From contig NZ_FRFA01000001.1 in assembly GCF_900143535.1 (NCBI RefSeq), positions 648,387 to 712,386 on the forward strand: a DNA stretch of 64,000 bases, written 5' to 3'. The notes below the pieces were generated by a model that worked only from the letters and a program-made list of their open reading frames with translations, was not told the origin of the DNA and searched no databases. The position numbers were made by a program, and so were the translations under genes. Source of the DNA: Tateyamaria sp. Alg231-49 (GTDB lineage: Bacteria; Pseudomonadota; Alphaproteobacteria; Rhodobacterales; Rhodobacteraceae). Shown here piece after piece: positions 1 to 8,751 of the stretch. The stretch's first letter is position 1, and every line of letters starts with the position of its first letter.

Positions 1-1167
1 GAGGATGCGGTTGAGGACAAGCGTACAGCCGCCATCGCACATGCAGACGGTGCGTTGGTCAATATCGTGGACAATCTGGCCGACAGCCAGTTCATCACCC
101 CTGCTATCGTGGATCGTGATCCCGTGACCGTCGCCATCGGGACCGAAGGGGCTGCCCCCGTTTTGGCCCGCGCGATCAAGGCTGATCTGGAAGAAAAACT
201 GCCCACGTCGCTGGGCACCCTCGCCGCCATTGGCAAGACGTTCCGCAAGGCGGCAGACGCCCTGCCCTTTGGCCGCGCGCGCCGCGATTTCTGGCGCGAC
301 TATTATTTCAATGCAGGACCCAAAGCGATCGCGAGCGGCGTTGAGGCGGTACAACCTGCTCTTGATGCTTTGCTGGGCGACCACCTGATGAAAGAGACCC
401 GTCAAGGCCACGTCGCCTTTGTTGGCGCAGGTCCGGGCGATCTTGAACTGCTGACCCTAAAGGCCCGCAAGGCGCTCGATGAGGCTGATGTGGTTATCTA
501 TGACCGCCTGATCAGCCCCGAAATCCTCGAACTTGCCCGCCGCGAGGCACAAATGATCGACGTGGGCAAAGAAGCGTTTGGTCCCTCCACACCCCAAGAG
601 GTGATCAACGCGTTGATCGTCGAACATGGGCATAAAGGGGCTCAGGTTGTCCGCCTCAAATCAGGGGATGCCACCGTGTTTGGCCGTCTGGATGAAGAGA
701 TCGACGCGGTCACGGATGCAGGCATCGACTGGCATATCGTTCCCGGCATCACGTCCGCTTCGGCGGCCGTCGCCAGCCTTGGCCAGTCGCTGACCAAACG
801 CGGGCGCAATACGTCTGTTCGGTTCCTTACAGGTCACGACATGCAGGGATTTGCCGATCACGACTGGCGCGCCTTGGCCAACCCGGGCGAGGTCGCGGCC
901 ATCTACATGGGTAAGAAATCTGCACGCTTCATTCAGGGCCGACTGCTGATGCACGGCATTGATCCGGCCACACCCGTAAGCGTCATTGAAAACGCAAGCC
1001 GTGCTGATCAACGCGTTCTGTCCACAACCGTCGCCCAGATGGAGCCGACGATTTCGCAAGCTGGTCTTTCGGGCCCTGCCCTCACCTTCATCGGTCTTGC
1101 GCCCCGCAATGCCGTCGCCGCCCTTCCCGACCTTACCATCCCGCAGCCCGCGCAGGAGGCCCGATAA
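1..1167 (+). CDS. cysG: Siroheme synthase CysG, C-terminal part (gene begins before the window)
   Basis: The reading frame is open from base 1, so the gene starts upstream. About 388 residues are visible. The first ~110 belong to the precorrin-2 dehydrogenase/ferrochelatase half (the stretch around PAIVDRDPVTVAIGTEG and the helical dimerisation segment). From visible residue ~138 comes a uroporphyrinogen-III C-methyltransferase domain, with the glycine-rich FVGAGPGDLELLTL start and the VRLKSGDATVFGR motif. The full enzyme makes siroheme from uroporphyrinogen III by SAM-dependent methylation, oxidation and iron insertion. Siroheme is the cofactor of the sulfite reductase encoded two genes downstream. 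The stop codon directly abuts the next ATG, with an AGGAGG ribosome site inside the cysG end, so the cluster is translated as an operon. Confidence 0.94.
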   Translation, partial: EDAVEDKRTAAIAHADGALVNIVDNLADSQFITPAIVDRDPVTVAIGTEGAAPVLARAIKADLEEKLPTSLGTLAAIGKTFRKAADALPFGRARRDFWRDYYFNAGPKAIASGVEAVQPALDALLGDHLMKETRQGHVAFVGAGPGDLELLTLKARKALDEADVVIYDRLISPEILELARREAQMIDVGKEAFGPSTPQEVINALIVEHGHKGAQVVRLKSGDATVFGRLDEEIDAVTDAGIDWHIVPGITSASAAVASLGQSLTKRGRNTSVRFLTGHDMQGFADHDWRALANPGEVAAIYMGKKSARFIQGRLLMHGIDPATPVSVIENASRADQRVLSTTVAQMEPTISQAGLSGPALTFIGLAPRNAVAALPDLTIPQPAQEAR

Positions 1168-1467
1168 ATGTCCAAGCCCTTCACCCCCAAAGTTGTCACC
1201 GCGAATCACCTGCTGGCCGGCGACGTGATCTATCAGACCGCTTCTGGCTGGACGCGCGACCTTGCTCAAGCCGAAGTGCTGACTGACGAGGCCGACGCCG
1301 ACCTGCGTCTGATCGAAGCAAGCCAGCAAGTTGACGTCGTCGTTGGCGCGTACCTTGCCGATGTCGCCTTGGACGAAGGCACCCCGGTCCCCACACATTT
1401 TCGCGAAACATTCCGCGCCACAGGGCCCAGCAACTACGCCCATGGCAAGCAAGTGGAGCTCTCCTGA
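1168..1467 (+). CDS. DUF2849 family protein of the sulfite reductase operon
   Basis: A 99-residue soluble protein with no signal peptide or membrane segment. The sequence (ANHLLAGDVIYQT near the N-terminus, then alternating beta-type segments) fits DUF2849, a small family that I know as a regular neighbour of cysG and cysI in alphaproteobacteria. Its biochemical role is not established. The position suggests a part in assembly or activity of the siroheme sulfite reductase, which is inference. ATG follows the cysG stop without a gap, and its own TGA overlaps the ATG of cysI (TGATG), so translation of all three is probably coupled. Confidence 0.85.
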   Translation: MSKPFTPKVVTANHLLAGDVIYQTASGWTRDLAQAEVLTDEADADLRLIEASQQVDVVVGAYLADVALDEGTPVPTHFRETFRATGPSNYAHGKQVELS

Positions 1468-3131
1468 TGTACAGCTATTCCGAATTTGACACCGCATTTC
1501 TCGCGCAGCGCAACGCCCAGTTCCGCGCCCAAGTCGAACGCCGCATCGCGGGCAACCTGACCGAGGATGAATTCAAGCCCCTGCGCCTGATGAACGGCCT
1601 TTATTTGCAGCTGCACGCCTATATGCTGCGGGTCGCCATCCCCTATGGCACGCTGGACAGCGCCAAAATGCGCAAACTGGCCGAATTGGCCGAGCGGTGG
1701 GACAAAGGCTATGGCCACTTCACCACGCGCCAGAACATTCAGTACAACTGGCCTGAGCTGAAAGATGTGCCAGACATGCTGGACGCGCTGGCAGAAGTTG
1801 GGATGCACGCCATCCAGACCAGCGGCAATACGATCCGCAACGTGACAGCCGACCACTTTGCAGGTGCTGCCGCAGACGAGATTGCCGATCCGCGCCCTGT
1901 CGCCGAATTGCTGCGTCAATGGTCCACCGACCACCCAGAATTCCAGTTCATGCCGCGTAAGTTCAAAATCGCTGTAACAGGTTCTCCGAATGATCGCGCG
2001 GTGACAAAGGCCCATGATATCGGCCTGCGGATGCTGGAACGCGACGGCGCGCGCGGCTTTGAAGTCATCGTTGGTGGTGGGCTTGGCCGCACCCCGATGA
2101 TCGGCAAGGTTATCAATGACTTCCTGCCCGAAGCTGATCTATTGCCTTACCTTGAGGCCGTGGTATCCGTCTGGAACCAGATCGGGCGACGCGACAACAA
2201 GTACAAGGCGCGCATCAAGATCACGGTGCACGAACACGGCATCGATGAAATCCGTCGTTTGGTCGAAGAACGGTTTGTCGAAACCCGCAAAACCTTCTCG
2301 GGCGTGGATCAGCAAATGTTGAGCGAGATCGAGGCGCATTTTGCAGCGCCCGCGTTCAAAACGGCGTCTGAGGCGTCGTTCAAAGACGCTTATCACAATG
2401 ATCCCGCTTTCCGTTCCTGGGCTGATACGAACCTGACGGCGCACCGGGCACCCGGCTATAAAATCGTCTCCATCTCTCTGAAAAAGCACGGGGATACGCC
2501 CGGTGACGCAAGCGCAGACCAAATGCGTCTCATGGCTGACCTTGCTGAGGCCTACGGCCATGACGAACTGCGCATCAGCCACGAGCAAAACGTGATCCTG
2601 CCCCATGTGCATGTGTCCGACTTGCCAGCGATCCATGCGCGCTTGAAAGAAGCCGGTCTGGCGACGGCCAACATTGGCCTGATCAGCGATATCATCGCCT
2701 GCCCCGGTATGGACTATTGCGCGCTGGCCACCGCCCGCTCGATCCCCATCGCCCAAGAGATCGCGACCGCCTTTGATGACCTCAAACGCGAGCATGACAT
2801 TGGCGAGCTGAAGATCAAAATTTCGGGCTGCATCAACGCCTGCGGACACCATCATGTCGGTCACATCGGCATTCTGGGGTTGGACCGCGCCGGGGTCGAA
2901 AACTACCAGATCACGCTGGGCGGCGATCATAGGGAAACCGCCAAAGTGGGCGACCGCGTTGGCCCCGGTTTTTCTGCCGATGATATCGTTCCGGCGGTTG
3001 AACGGATCGTGGACACCTACCTTGATCTGCGCACAAGTGGTGATGAGGCATTCATCGACACCTACAATCGCACAGGTCTCGCCCCGTTCAAGGCCGCACT
3101 CTATCCCGAAGCCAAAGTCGCAGCGGAGTAA
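1467..3131 (+). CDS. cysI: Siroheme/[4Fe-4S] sulfite (or nitrite) reductase hemoprotein
   Basis: A 554-residue protein with the two ferredoxin-like/siroheme domain repeats of the nitrite/sulfite reductase family. The four cysteines that hold the [4Fe-4S]-siroheme centre are visible as Cys412/Cys418 (CPGMDYC) and Cys455/Cys459 (GCINACGHHH). It catalyses six-electron reduction of sulfite to sulfide in cysteine synthesis. Sulfite rather than nitrite is favoured by the neighbours: siroheme synthase upstream, and APS reductase and a ferredoxin-NADP reductase downstream. No CysJ flavoprotein is present, so electrons probably come from ferredoxin via the Fpr-type enzyme encoded at 4.4 kb. Start ATG overlaps the preceding stop by one base. 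Confidence 0.93.
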   Translation: MYSYSEFDTAFLAQRNAQFRAQVERRIAGNLTEDEFKPLRLMNGLYLQLHAYMLRVAIPYGTLDSAKMRKLAELAERWDKGYGHFTTRQNIQYNWPELKDVPDMLDALAEVGMHAIQTSGNTIRNVTADHFAGAAADEIADPRPVAELLRQWSTDHPEFQFMPRKFKIAVTGSPNDRAVTKAHDIGLRMLERDGARGFEVIVGGGLGRTPMIGKVINDFLPEADLLPYLEAVVSVWNQIGRRDNKYKARIKITVHEHGIDEIRRLVEERFVETRKTFSGVDQQMLSEIEAHFAAPAFKTASEASFKDAYHNDPAFRSWADTNLTAHRAPGYKIVSISLKKHGDTPGDASADQMRLMADLAEAYGHDELRISHEQNVILPHVHVSDLPAIHARLKEAGLATANIGLISDIIACPGMDYCALATARSIPIAQEIATAFDDLKREHDIGELKIKISGCINACGHHHVGHIGILGLDRAGVENYQITLGGDHRETAKVGDRVGPGFSADDIVPAVERIVDTYLDLRTSGDEAFIDTYNRTGLAPFKAALYPEAKVAAE

Positions 3132-3137
3132 ACTCCC

Positions 3138-3884
3138 ATGCTTCACCTCGCTCAAAAAACACCCCCCGGAGGGCCAATATTTCCCGAAGCCAACGTGATG
3201 GTCAGCGCGCTTAACGCGCGCCTGACCCATCACGGCGCGACGGATGTATTGCGCACGGCGTTCGACGCAGTCCCGGACCTTGCGTTGGTGTCCAGTTTTG
3301 GGGCGGAGTCAGTGGTCCTGTTGCACCTCGCTGCCATGGTAAACCGGGACGTGCCAGTGATCTTTATCGACACCGAAATGCTGTTTGCCGAAACACTGGT
3401 CTATCAGCAGGAGGTCGCTGAACGGCTGCGCCTGCGTAATGTGCGCATCATCCGGGCAGACGATTCCGAGGCCCGCGACCCAAGCCGCAGCATGCACAAG
3501 CACAACGTCGATGCATGTTGCGCAATGCGCAAAGTCGCACCGCTGCGCCGCGCCTTGGCCGATCACAGCGGTTGGATCACCGGGCGCAAGCGGTACCAGT
3601 CTGGCACCCGTGCAAACCTTGAGTTCTTTGAGGTCGAGACGGGCAAGATCAAGGTCAACCCGCTGGCCCGCTGGGCGCAGCAGGACATCCGCGACTACAT
3701 GGACGAAAACCGCCTGCCCCGGCATCCGCTTGTGGCCCAAGGGTATCCTTCGATTGGATGTGCACCCTGCACGTCGAAGGTGGAGGCTGGCGAAGACCCC
3801 CGTTCGGGGCGCTGGCGGGATCAGGACAAAGACGAATGTGGCATCCACTTCGTAAACGGAAAACTCGTAAGAGCAGGAACCTAA
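3138..3884 (+). CDS. cysH: Assimilatory adenylyl-sulfate (APS) reductase, iron-sulfur type
   Basis: 248 residues of the PAPS reductase/ATP pyrophosphatase-like fold, with the SSFGAES phosphate-binding segment near residue 52. The [4Fe-4S] ligands typical of the APS-using, plant/bacterial branch are present: Cys127-Cys128 (DACCAMRK) and Cys208/Cys211 (GCAPC). The catalytic cysteine of the C-terminal ECGIH motif is Cys234. PAPS-specific enzymes such as that of E. coli lack the first four cysteines, so the substrate here is most likely APS. The product is sulfite, the substrate of CysI just upstream. Six bases separate it from cysI and three from the next gene. Confidence 0.93.
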   Translation: MLHLAQKTPPGGPIFPEANVMVSALNARLTHHGATDVLRTAFDAVPDLALVSSFGAESVVLLHLAAMVNRDVPVIFIDTEMLFAETLVYQQEVAERLRLRNVRIIRADDSEARDPSRSMHKHNVDACCAMRKVAPLRRALADHSGWITGRKRYQSGTRANLEFFEVETGKIKVNPLARWAQQDIRDYMDENRLPRHPLVAQGYPSIGCAPCTSKVEAGEDPRSGRWRDQDKDECGIHFVNGKLVRAGT

Positions 3885-3887
3885 GAC

Positions 3888-4298
3888 ATGACAATTCTTG
3901 TGACAGATCAGGGCTTTGGCCCGGACACTTGGGATCGCGGTTACACGCCCTTGGGCGAAGCCGCGAACGACGCGGTGGCGCTGGACGTCCCTGCGGATGC
4001 GGACCCCGCTGCCGTGCCGCTGAGCGCGGATATCATCCGTGTGGATTTCCCCAGCTTTGCTGATGGGCGCGGGTTCACCATTGCGCGCATGTTGCGTCTG
4101 CGCGGCTATCAGGGACGCCTGCGCGCCCGTGGACACGTGATCTCTGATCAGTACGCGATGGCGCGCCGCTCAGGCTTTGACGAGGTCGAAATCAGCCAAT
4201 CGTTGGCCGCCCGTCAGCCCGAAGATCAGTGGCTGTTCCGTGCCGACTGGCAAGAGCATGATTACCACGCCCGCGTGCGCGGCGTCTCAAATCACTAA
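3888..4298 (+). CDS. DUF934 family protein
   Basis: A 136-residue soluble protein of the DUF934 family. The conserved central part (LRLRGYQGRLRARGHVISDQYAMARRSGFDEVEI) is characteristic. The family is nearly always found directly after cysI/cysH in proteobacteria and is often called an oxidoreductase in annotations, but I see no recognisable cofactor motif. The link with sulfite reduction rests on gene order: ATG lies three bases after the cysH stop. A GC-rich hairpin without a T-run (about 4320-4341) follows in the gap to the next gene. Confidence 0.87.
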   Translation: MTILVTDQGFGPDTWDRGYTPLGEAANDAVALDVPADADPAAVPLSADIIRVDFPSFADGRGFTIARMLRLRGYQGRLRARGHVISDQYAMARRSGFDEVEISQSLAARQPEDQWLFRADWQEHDYHARVRGVSNH

Positions 4299-4407
4299 AA
4301 CAGACCTGACCCAGATCAAAGCGGCGCGGACTGCGCCGCCTTACAACATCCCCAGAATTCCCTTTCTTATTGGAGCAGTGCAGGTGTAAACCCGCGCTGA
4401 CACTGAC

Positions 4408-5259
4408 ATGACCGAGCAAAGCCCCGTGAACCAAGCCACCGCCCAAAAGGCCACCCCGACCCTGCCCGATGCCCAGACCGTAACAGAGATCGAGCATTAC
4501 ACTGATCGTCTGTTCCGCTTTCGCTGCACACGGCCTGCCTCTTTGCGCTTTCGCTCCGGCGAATTCGTCATGATCGGCCTGATGGGCGATCCGCACCCTG
4601 AAACGGGCAAGCAAAAGCCGCTGTTGCGCGCGTATTCCATCGCCTCACCGTCTTGGGATGAGGAACTGGAATTCTACTCAATCAAAGTGCAGGACGGCCC
4701 GCTGACCTCAAAACTTCAGCACATCCAGCCGGGCGATGAGATCATCCTGCGCCCCAAGCCAGTGGGCACATTGGTCCACGACGCGCTCTTGCCGGGCAAG
4801 CGCATCTGGTTCTTTGCCACAGGCACAGGATTTGCGCCCTTTGCTTCGCTGCTGCGCGAACCGCAGACTTATGAGGATTATGACGAAGTCATCATCACCC
4901 ATACATGCCGTGAAGTGGGTGAGTTGACCTATGGCCGGAATTTGATTGAGGCGCTCAAAGATGACGAGTTGCTGAACGAAGTTATCGGCGACGGGTTTTG
5001 GAAGAAGATCAAATACTACCCCACCACCACTCGCGAAGAGAGCCCCAAAATGGGCCGCATCACGGACCTGATGAAGTCCGGCGAAGCGTTTAGTGATCTT
5101 GCGGTGCCGGTGCTGAACCCTGACACCGATCGCGCGATGATTTGCGGCAACCTGGCCTTTAACCTCGAACTCAAGGCGATGTTCGAAGACTATGGTCTGG
5201 AGGAAGGTGCCAATTCCAAGCCAGCCCACTACGTCGTGGAAAAAGCATTCTTGGACTAA
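4408..5259 (+). CDS. fpr: Ferredoxin--NADP(+) reductase
   Basis: 283 residues with an N-terminal FAD-binding beta-barrel and a C-terminal NADP-binding Rossmann half. The FAD motif RAYS lies at residues 74-77 and is followed by FYSIKVQDGPLTSKLQ. The pyridine-nucleotide segment reads FATGTGFAPFASLLRE. The C-terminus YVVEKAFLD matches the bacterial subclass I Fpr enzymes, whose end covers the flavin. It moves electrons between NADPH and ferredoxin or flavodoxin. At the end of the sulfate-assimilation cluster it is the probable electron source for CysI, although Fpr enzymes also serve oxidative-stress roles. Start ATG chosen at 4408; a later start would cut into the barrel. Confidence 0.92.
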   Translation: MTEQSPVNQATAQKATPTLPDAQTVTEIEHYTDRLFRFRCTRPASLRFRSGEFVMIGLMGDPHPETGKQKPLLRAYSIASPSWDEELEFYSIKVQDGPLTSKLQHIQPGDEIILRPKPVGTLVHDALLPGKRIWFFATGTGFAPFASLLREPQTYEDYDEVIITHTCREVGELTYGRNLIEALKDDELLNEVIGDGFWKKIKYYPTTTREESPKMGRITDLMKSGEAFSDLAVPVLNPDTDRAMICGNLAFNLELKAMFEDYGLEEGANSKPAHYVVEKAFLD

Positions 5260-5298
5260 TGCCGATGCGGGCGCGGGATACCTGCGCCCTACTCACCC

Positions 5299-6141
5299 TC
5301 ACCCAAGGCGCTGGGTGTCTGGCGCCCAAGGCTCCAAACCAGAGCCTTCGACAGTGATGCGATGCATCAGACGGGCATGGCCAGCATAGTCCGCAGTTGC
5401 GTAATGTTGCACCAGCCGATTGTCCCAAAGCACAACCATGCCCGGTTCCCACACAATCCTGCAGGTCAAAATTGGCTGCGTGCAAAACCGGTAGAGATAG
5501 GCAAGCAGCGGCGCGCTTTCCTCGACGGTCCAACCATCGAAATGGGTGGTAAAGTCCCCGTTCACATAGAGCGCCACCGCACCGGTGGCCGGGTGTTTGA
5601 TGATTACAGGGTGGCGTACCCCGCCCTTGTAAGCCTCTGGATCCTGATTCATTTCCAGTGCACTGCCTGCAAAACTGGCATCAGAATGCCATGCCCACAT
5701 CCCGCTTAACGTCGCGCGCAATCCCGGCGACAGGGCGTCAAACGCAGCCGTTTGAGATGCAAAATGCGTGTCTCCGCCAAAGGGCGGCAAGGTACGGGCC
5801 GACAGAATCGAAATTGCAGCCGGGGCCGGGTCATAGGAATGATCGGTGTGCCACGTCCCTCCAATGACCGCTGATTGATCCGGGTTCGTGCGCACTTCGG
5901 CAATGTGGGGGTGTTCCGGTACGGGTGTGAAAAAACGATTGATATTGATCTCACCCAGGGCTTGAGCCAGAGCGGTATGGGCCTCGGGCGTCAGGTGCTG
6001 ATCCGGAACGCACAACACGCCATGGGCAAAAAGCGCATTTTTCACCGCATCTACGGTTTGCGCATTGAGGTCAGCAAGCGATCCACCGGTCAGGCGCGCG
6101 CCACAATGACCGGCGAGTTTCGTGACATTCCACTTCTGCAC
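5299..6141 (-). CDS. TauD/TfdA-family Fe(II)/2-oxoglutarate dioxygenase
   Basis: 281 residues from a GTG start at 6141, chosen because AGGAGAG sits eight bases upstream and homology begins there. An upstream start at 6204 would add 21 residues. The metal-binding facial triad is visible as His98-x-Asp100 (WHTDHSYD) and His246 (VQHYATADY), with the 2-oxoglutarate-binding Arg257 in HARLMHR. Family members hydroxylate taurine, 2,4-D, alkylsulfates and other small acids. Substrate cannot be fixed from sequence. Nearness to sulfate assimilation makes a sulfonate possible, but no ABC sulfonate transporter is adjacent. The gene converges on fpr with 39 bases between stops. Confidence 0.85.
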   Translation of the reverse strand: MQKWNVTKLAGHCGARLTGGSLADLNAQTVDAVKNALFAHGVLCVPDQHLTPEAHTALAQALGEININRFFTPVPEHPHIAEVRTNPDQSAVIGGTWHTDHSYDPAPAAISILSARTLPPFGGDTHFASQTAAFDALSPGLRATLSGMWAWHSDASFAGSALEMNQDPEAYKGGVRHPVIIKHPATGAVALYVNGDFTTHFDGWTVEESAPLLAYLYRFCTQPILTCRIVWEPGMVVLWDNRLVQHYATADYAGHARLMHRITVEGSGLEPWAPDTQRLG

Positions 6142-6202
6142 CGAAATCTCTCCTGCTGACCGAACAAAGAAACGGTGACACGCTAACACTCGATCCCGCA
6201 AC

Positions 6203-6236
6203 AAAAAAAACCGCGCCCAAAGTTGGGGCGCGGTTT
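6203..6236 (-). terminator. Rho-independent terminator after the Ala-rich gene
   Basis: A ten-base stem (AACCGCGCCC / GGGCGCGGTT, 6209-6218 with 6226-6235) is followed on the minus strand by a run of eight T. It lies 27 bases past the stop of the Ala-rich gene. Confidence 0.85.
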
Positions 6237-6262
6237 GGTCTTCGCAAACTGCGTTGACTGGG

Positions 6263-6964
6263 TTAGAGGCCCAAAGCCTCTTTCACTGCATCCAACGCAC
6301 CAGACAGTGCTTCGGGGTTGTCCTGCACTGTCTGCAGGCCTGTTTTCAGTGTTGTTTTGGTCGCAATATCGAGGTCCGAGCCGTCGATCATCTCTGTTAC
6401 TTTGTCCAGAGCAAACCCGTCCACGCTCAGCAACTCAAGTACATCGGCATCAGTTGCTGCGGCGGCCACGTCTGTGGCGTCAGACGCGGTATCTGTTGCG
6501 CCTTCCAAGGCCTCTGTCGCGCTCTCTGCGGCGTCTGTGACGGCGTCTGCTGCGGCCACGGCGGCAGCAGCGGCGGCCGCTTTTGTGGCTTCGGCGGCTT
6601 CGGTCGCAGTCTCGGTTGCAGCGTCCACAGCATCACTGGCTGCCTCTGTCGCATCTTCAACGGCGGCCGTCGCCGCCTCTGTGGCTGTTTCAGCGGCATC
6701 CGCAACAGAATCCATCGCCTCTTCGGCAGCTTCACTCGCGGCCTGAGCCGTTTCTTCTGCCACTTCTTTTGCAGCTTCAACAGCGTCGGTCACCGCCTCT
6801 TCAGCGGCCTCCACTGCATCGACGACACTTTCGCTTGCGCTTTCAGTGCCGCTTACGGCGTCTGAAGCCTGATCGATTGCCTCTTTTGGGGTCTGCCCGG
6901 AGTAAAGCAGGTAAGCCCCGCCCGCCACGACAACTGCCACAACGATCCAAATCAGATTTTTCAT
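6263..6964 (-). CDS. Membrane-anchored Ala/Glu-rich repeat protein, unknown function
   Basis: 233 residues. Residues ~4-24 form one hydrophobic segment (IWIVVAVVVAGGAYLL). About 140 residues of extremely Ala-, Glu-, Thr- and Ser-rich sequence follow, with few large hydrophobics, in loose 7-11-residue periods such as EAAEEAMDSVADAAETATEAA. This predicts a long amphipathic or extended helix resembling LEA/apolipoprotein repeats. The last ~55 residues (LLSVDGFALDKVTEMIDGSDL onward) are a compositionally normal small domain, probably the conserved functional part. I do not recognise a named family. Topology suggests an inner-membrane anchor with a periplasmic rod. It has its own terminator. The low-complexity region makes similarity searches unreliable. 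Confidence 0.75.
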   Translation of the reverse strand: MKNLIWIVVAVVVAGGAYLLYSGQTPKEAIDQASDAVSGTESASESVVDAVEAAEEAVTDAVEAAKEVAEETAQAASEAAEEAMDSVADAAETATEAATAAVEDATEAASDAVDAATETATEAAEATKAAAAAAAVAAADAVTDAAESATEALEGATDTASDATDVAAAATDADVLELLSVDGFALDKVTEMIDGSDLDIATKTTLKTGLQTVQDNPEALSGALDAVKEALGL

Positions 6965-7167
6965 GTTTTTTCCCTTTTTCGATGGCTTTGCGCAAAACGC
7001 GCATGCCCTGCCATTGGTTCTCGCGTCTCAGATGCGCGCCGAAAAGGAAAGGTTCAAGGGGGAAAATGTCGGATTTCGGCGCAGGATAGCTTATTTCGTG
7101 GGTTGAAGAAGCGGGTGCAGACGTCTACGTTCTGGCCTCGAAATTCTGCAATAATCCAAGGACAACC

Positions 7168-7722
7168 ATCATCGCTCGCAGACCACACAATGCGCCGCCG
7201 CAACGCGACACCGGCCCGCGCGTCAACGACAAGATCCGTAGCACAGAAATACGCCTGATCGGCGCAGACGGCGAAAACGTCGGCGTTGTTTCCCCGGAAA
7301 GAGCCATGGAAATGGCCGACGACGCCGGGCTGGATCTGGTAGAAATCTCTCCAAATGCCTCGCCGCCCGTGTGCAAGATCATGGATTTCGGCAAGTTCAA
7401 ATACGAGACGCAAAAGCGCGAGGCCGAGGCCCGCAAAAAGCAAAAGATCATCGAGATCAAAGAGGTCAAGTTCCGTCCGAATACGGACACCAATGACTAT
7501 GACGTCAAGATGCGCAACGTGTTCAAGTTTCTGGAAAACGGCGACAAGGTAAAGATCACCCTGCGCTTCCGTGGTCGAGAAATGGCGCACCAAAATCTGG
7601 GACGTGAGTTGCTGGAACGTGTGGCTGAAGACACCAAAGAACATGGCAAGGTCGAGAACTTCCCTAAAATGGAAGGCCGCCAGATGGTTATGCTGATCGG
7701 ACCGATGCCCACCAAAGGGTAA
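7168..7722 (+). CDS. infC: Translation initiation factor IF-3, ATC start
   Basis: Homology to IF-3 extends upstream of the first in-frame ATG (7306). The residues [20 protein letters not shown] at 7171-7230 are the normal N-terminus of alphaproteobacterial IF-3. No ATG, GTG or TTG occurs there. The best start is ATC at 7168 (or the next ATC, 7171), with AAGGA at 7158-7162 in front, giving 184 residues. IF-3 binds the 30S subunit, prevents 50S joining and proofreads start codons. In E. coli, infC starts at AUU and IF-3 represses itself by discriminating against that codon; ATC here probably serves the same feedback. The N-domain ([15 protein letters not shown]) and C-domain ([16 protein letters not shown]) are both intact. 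A terminator follows. Confidence 0.95.
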   Translation: MIARRPHNAPPQRDTGPRVNDKIRSTEIRLIGADGENVGVVSPERAMEMADDAGLDLVEISPNASPPVCKIMDFGKFKYETQKREAEARKKQKIIEIKEVKFRPNTDTNDYDVKMRNVFKFLENGDKVKITLRFRGREMAHQNLGRELLERVAEDTKEHGKVENFPKMEGRQMVMLIGPMPTKG

Positions 7723-7742
7723 CGACCACACACAATTGAATT

Positions 7743-7772
7743 CAAGGGCGCCCTTTGCGGCGCTCTTTTTTG
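7743..7772 (+). terminator. Terminator after infC
   Basis: Stem GGGCGCC / GGCGCTC (7746-7752 with 7759-7765, one G-T pair), followed by six or more T. It is about 24 bases past the infC stop. Confidence 0.8.
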
Positions 7773-7810
7773 TTTCCGAGCCTGTTTTGCAAACCTTGGG
7801 CAGGGATACA

Positions 7811-7845
7811 AAAAAGGCCCCGCACCAAACTGATGCGGAGCCCTT
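7811..7845 (-). terminator. Terminator after the cox operon
   Basis: On the minus strand a stem of nine bases with one mismatch (7816-7824 with 7834-7842) is followed by a run of T. It sits 23 bases beyond the coxM stop. Confidence 0.78.
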
Positions 7846-7867
7846 AACGTTAATCGTTTCAAACCCG

Positions 7868-8653
7868 TCAGGCAGCAGCAACCGCTCGTTTGGTCATCAC
7901 AGCACACAGATGCGCGCGGTACTCGCCCGTGCCGTGCAGATCCGAAATCATGTCGTCTCCGCTCAAGGAAAGCCCATCAAGCGCACTGGCCGAAAAATTC
8001 GCCGAGAGCGCTGCTTCGGCTTCTGCCCAGCGGAATACACCGTCATTGGATGCACCCGTGATCGCGACACGCACGCCATCCGCGTATTTCGCAACATAGA
8101 CCCCTACCAGCGCAAAGCGGGACGCCGGTTGGACGAACTTTTGATAGTTGGCTTTTTCCGGCACTGGAAAGCGCACCTCGGTGATGATCTCGCCCTCGTC
8201 CAGTGCAGTGGTGAACATGCCCTGAAAATAATCATCCGCCGCGATCTGGCGCGCATTGGTGACGATGGTAGCCCCCGAGCCCAAAGCCGCAGCAGGATAG
8301 CAGGCCGAGGGGTCATTGTTGGCAAGTGAGCCACCAATGGTACCGCGATTGCGCACCGCAGGGTCACCAATATGGGCCGCTGTGTCCGCAAGTGCCGGGT
8401 AAGCGCCCGCCTCTGCCGCGACGGTTGCATGGTTCGTCGCACCGCCAATGCAGACCGATCCATCATCGCCCATACAAACGCCCTGCATTTCGGCAATGCC
8501 TTTCAGGCTCACCAAAGTCGACGGGCTTGCCAATCGCTGTTTCAGTGTCGGGATCAACGTCTGCCCACCGCCAAGGGCTTGGGCTTCTTCACCTTGAAGC
8601 GCAGCAATGGCATCCGCAACGCTTTCCGGTTTTTCAAAATCGAAGTTGTACAT
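7868..8653 (-). CDS. coxM: Aerobic CO dehydrogenase-type FAD-binding subunit
   Basis: 261 residues of the medium, FAD-binding subunit of the xanthine dehydrogenase family. The two flavin motifs are visible: GGGQTLIP near residue 33 and the segment around NRGTIGGSLANNDPSA near residue 105. It passes electrons from the [2Fe-2S] subunit to the quinone pool or another acceptor. It is the third gene of a coxS-coxL-coxM set on the minus strand, 98 bases after coxL, and ends before a terminator. Form I CO dehydrogenases are usually ordered M-S-L; the S-L-M order here is that of form II enzymes. Confidence 0.9.
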   Translation of the reverse strand: MYNFDFEKPESVADAIAALQGEEAQALGGGQTLIPTLKQRLASPSTLVSLKGIAEMQGVCMGDDGSVCIGGATNHATVAAEAGAYPALADTAAHIGDPAVRNRGTIGGSLANNDPSACYPAAALGSGATIVTNARQIAADDYFQGMFTTALDEGEIITEVRFPVPEKANYQKFVQPASRFALVGVYVAKYADGVRVAITGASNDGVFRWAEAEAALSANFSASALDGLSLSGDDMISDLHGTGEYRAHLCAVMTKRAVAAA

Positions 8654-8751
8654 CTTTCAGACCTTTCGCTCGGCAATCTGATCCATCTTCATCTTGCCAA
8701 ATAAACTCCGGGGAGCGCGAGGACCTGGCCCCTCGCTCCCGCAATTTCATC

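Noticed and set aside
661-1497. 278-codon minus-strand frame opposite cysG/DUF2849
   Set aside because: Mirror frame of genes with strong homology; long antisense frames are common at this GC content.
4320-4341. GC-rich hairpin between the DUF934 gene and fpr as terminator
   Set aside because: No T-run follows, and fpr continues the cluster in the same direction, so it was not called a terminator.
6254-6865. 203-codon plus-strand frame rich in Cys and Gly opposite the Ala-rich gene
   Set aside because: It is the antisense reading of GC-rich alanine codons; no start signal, composition artefact.
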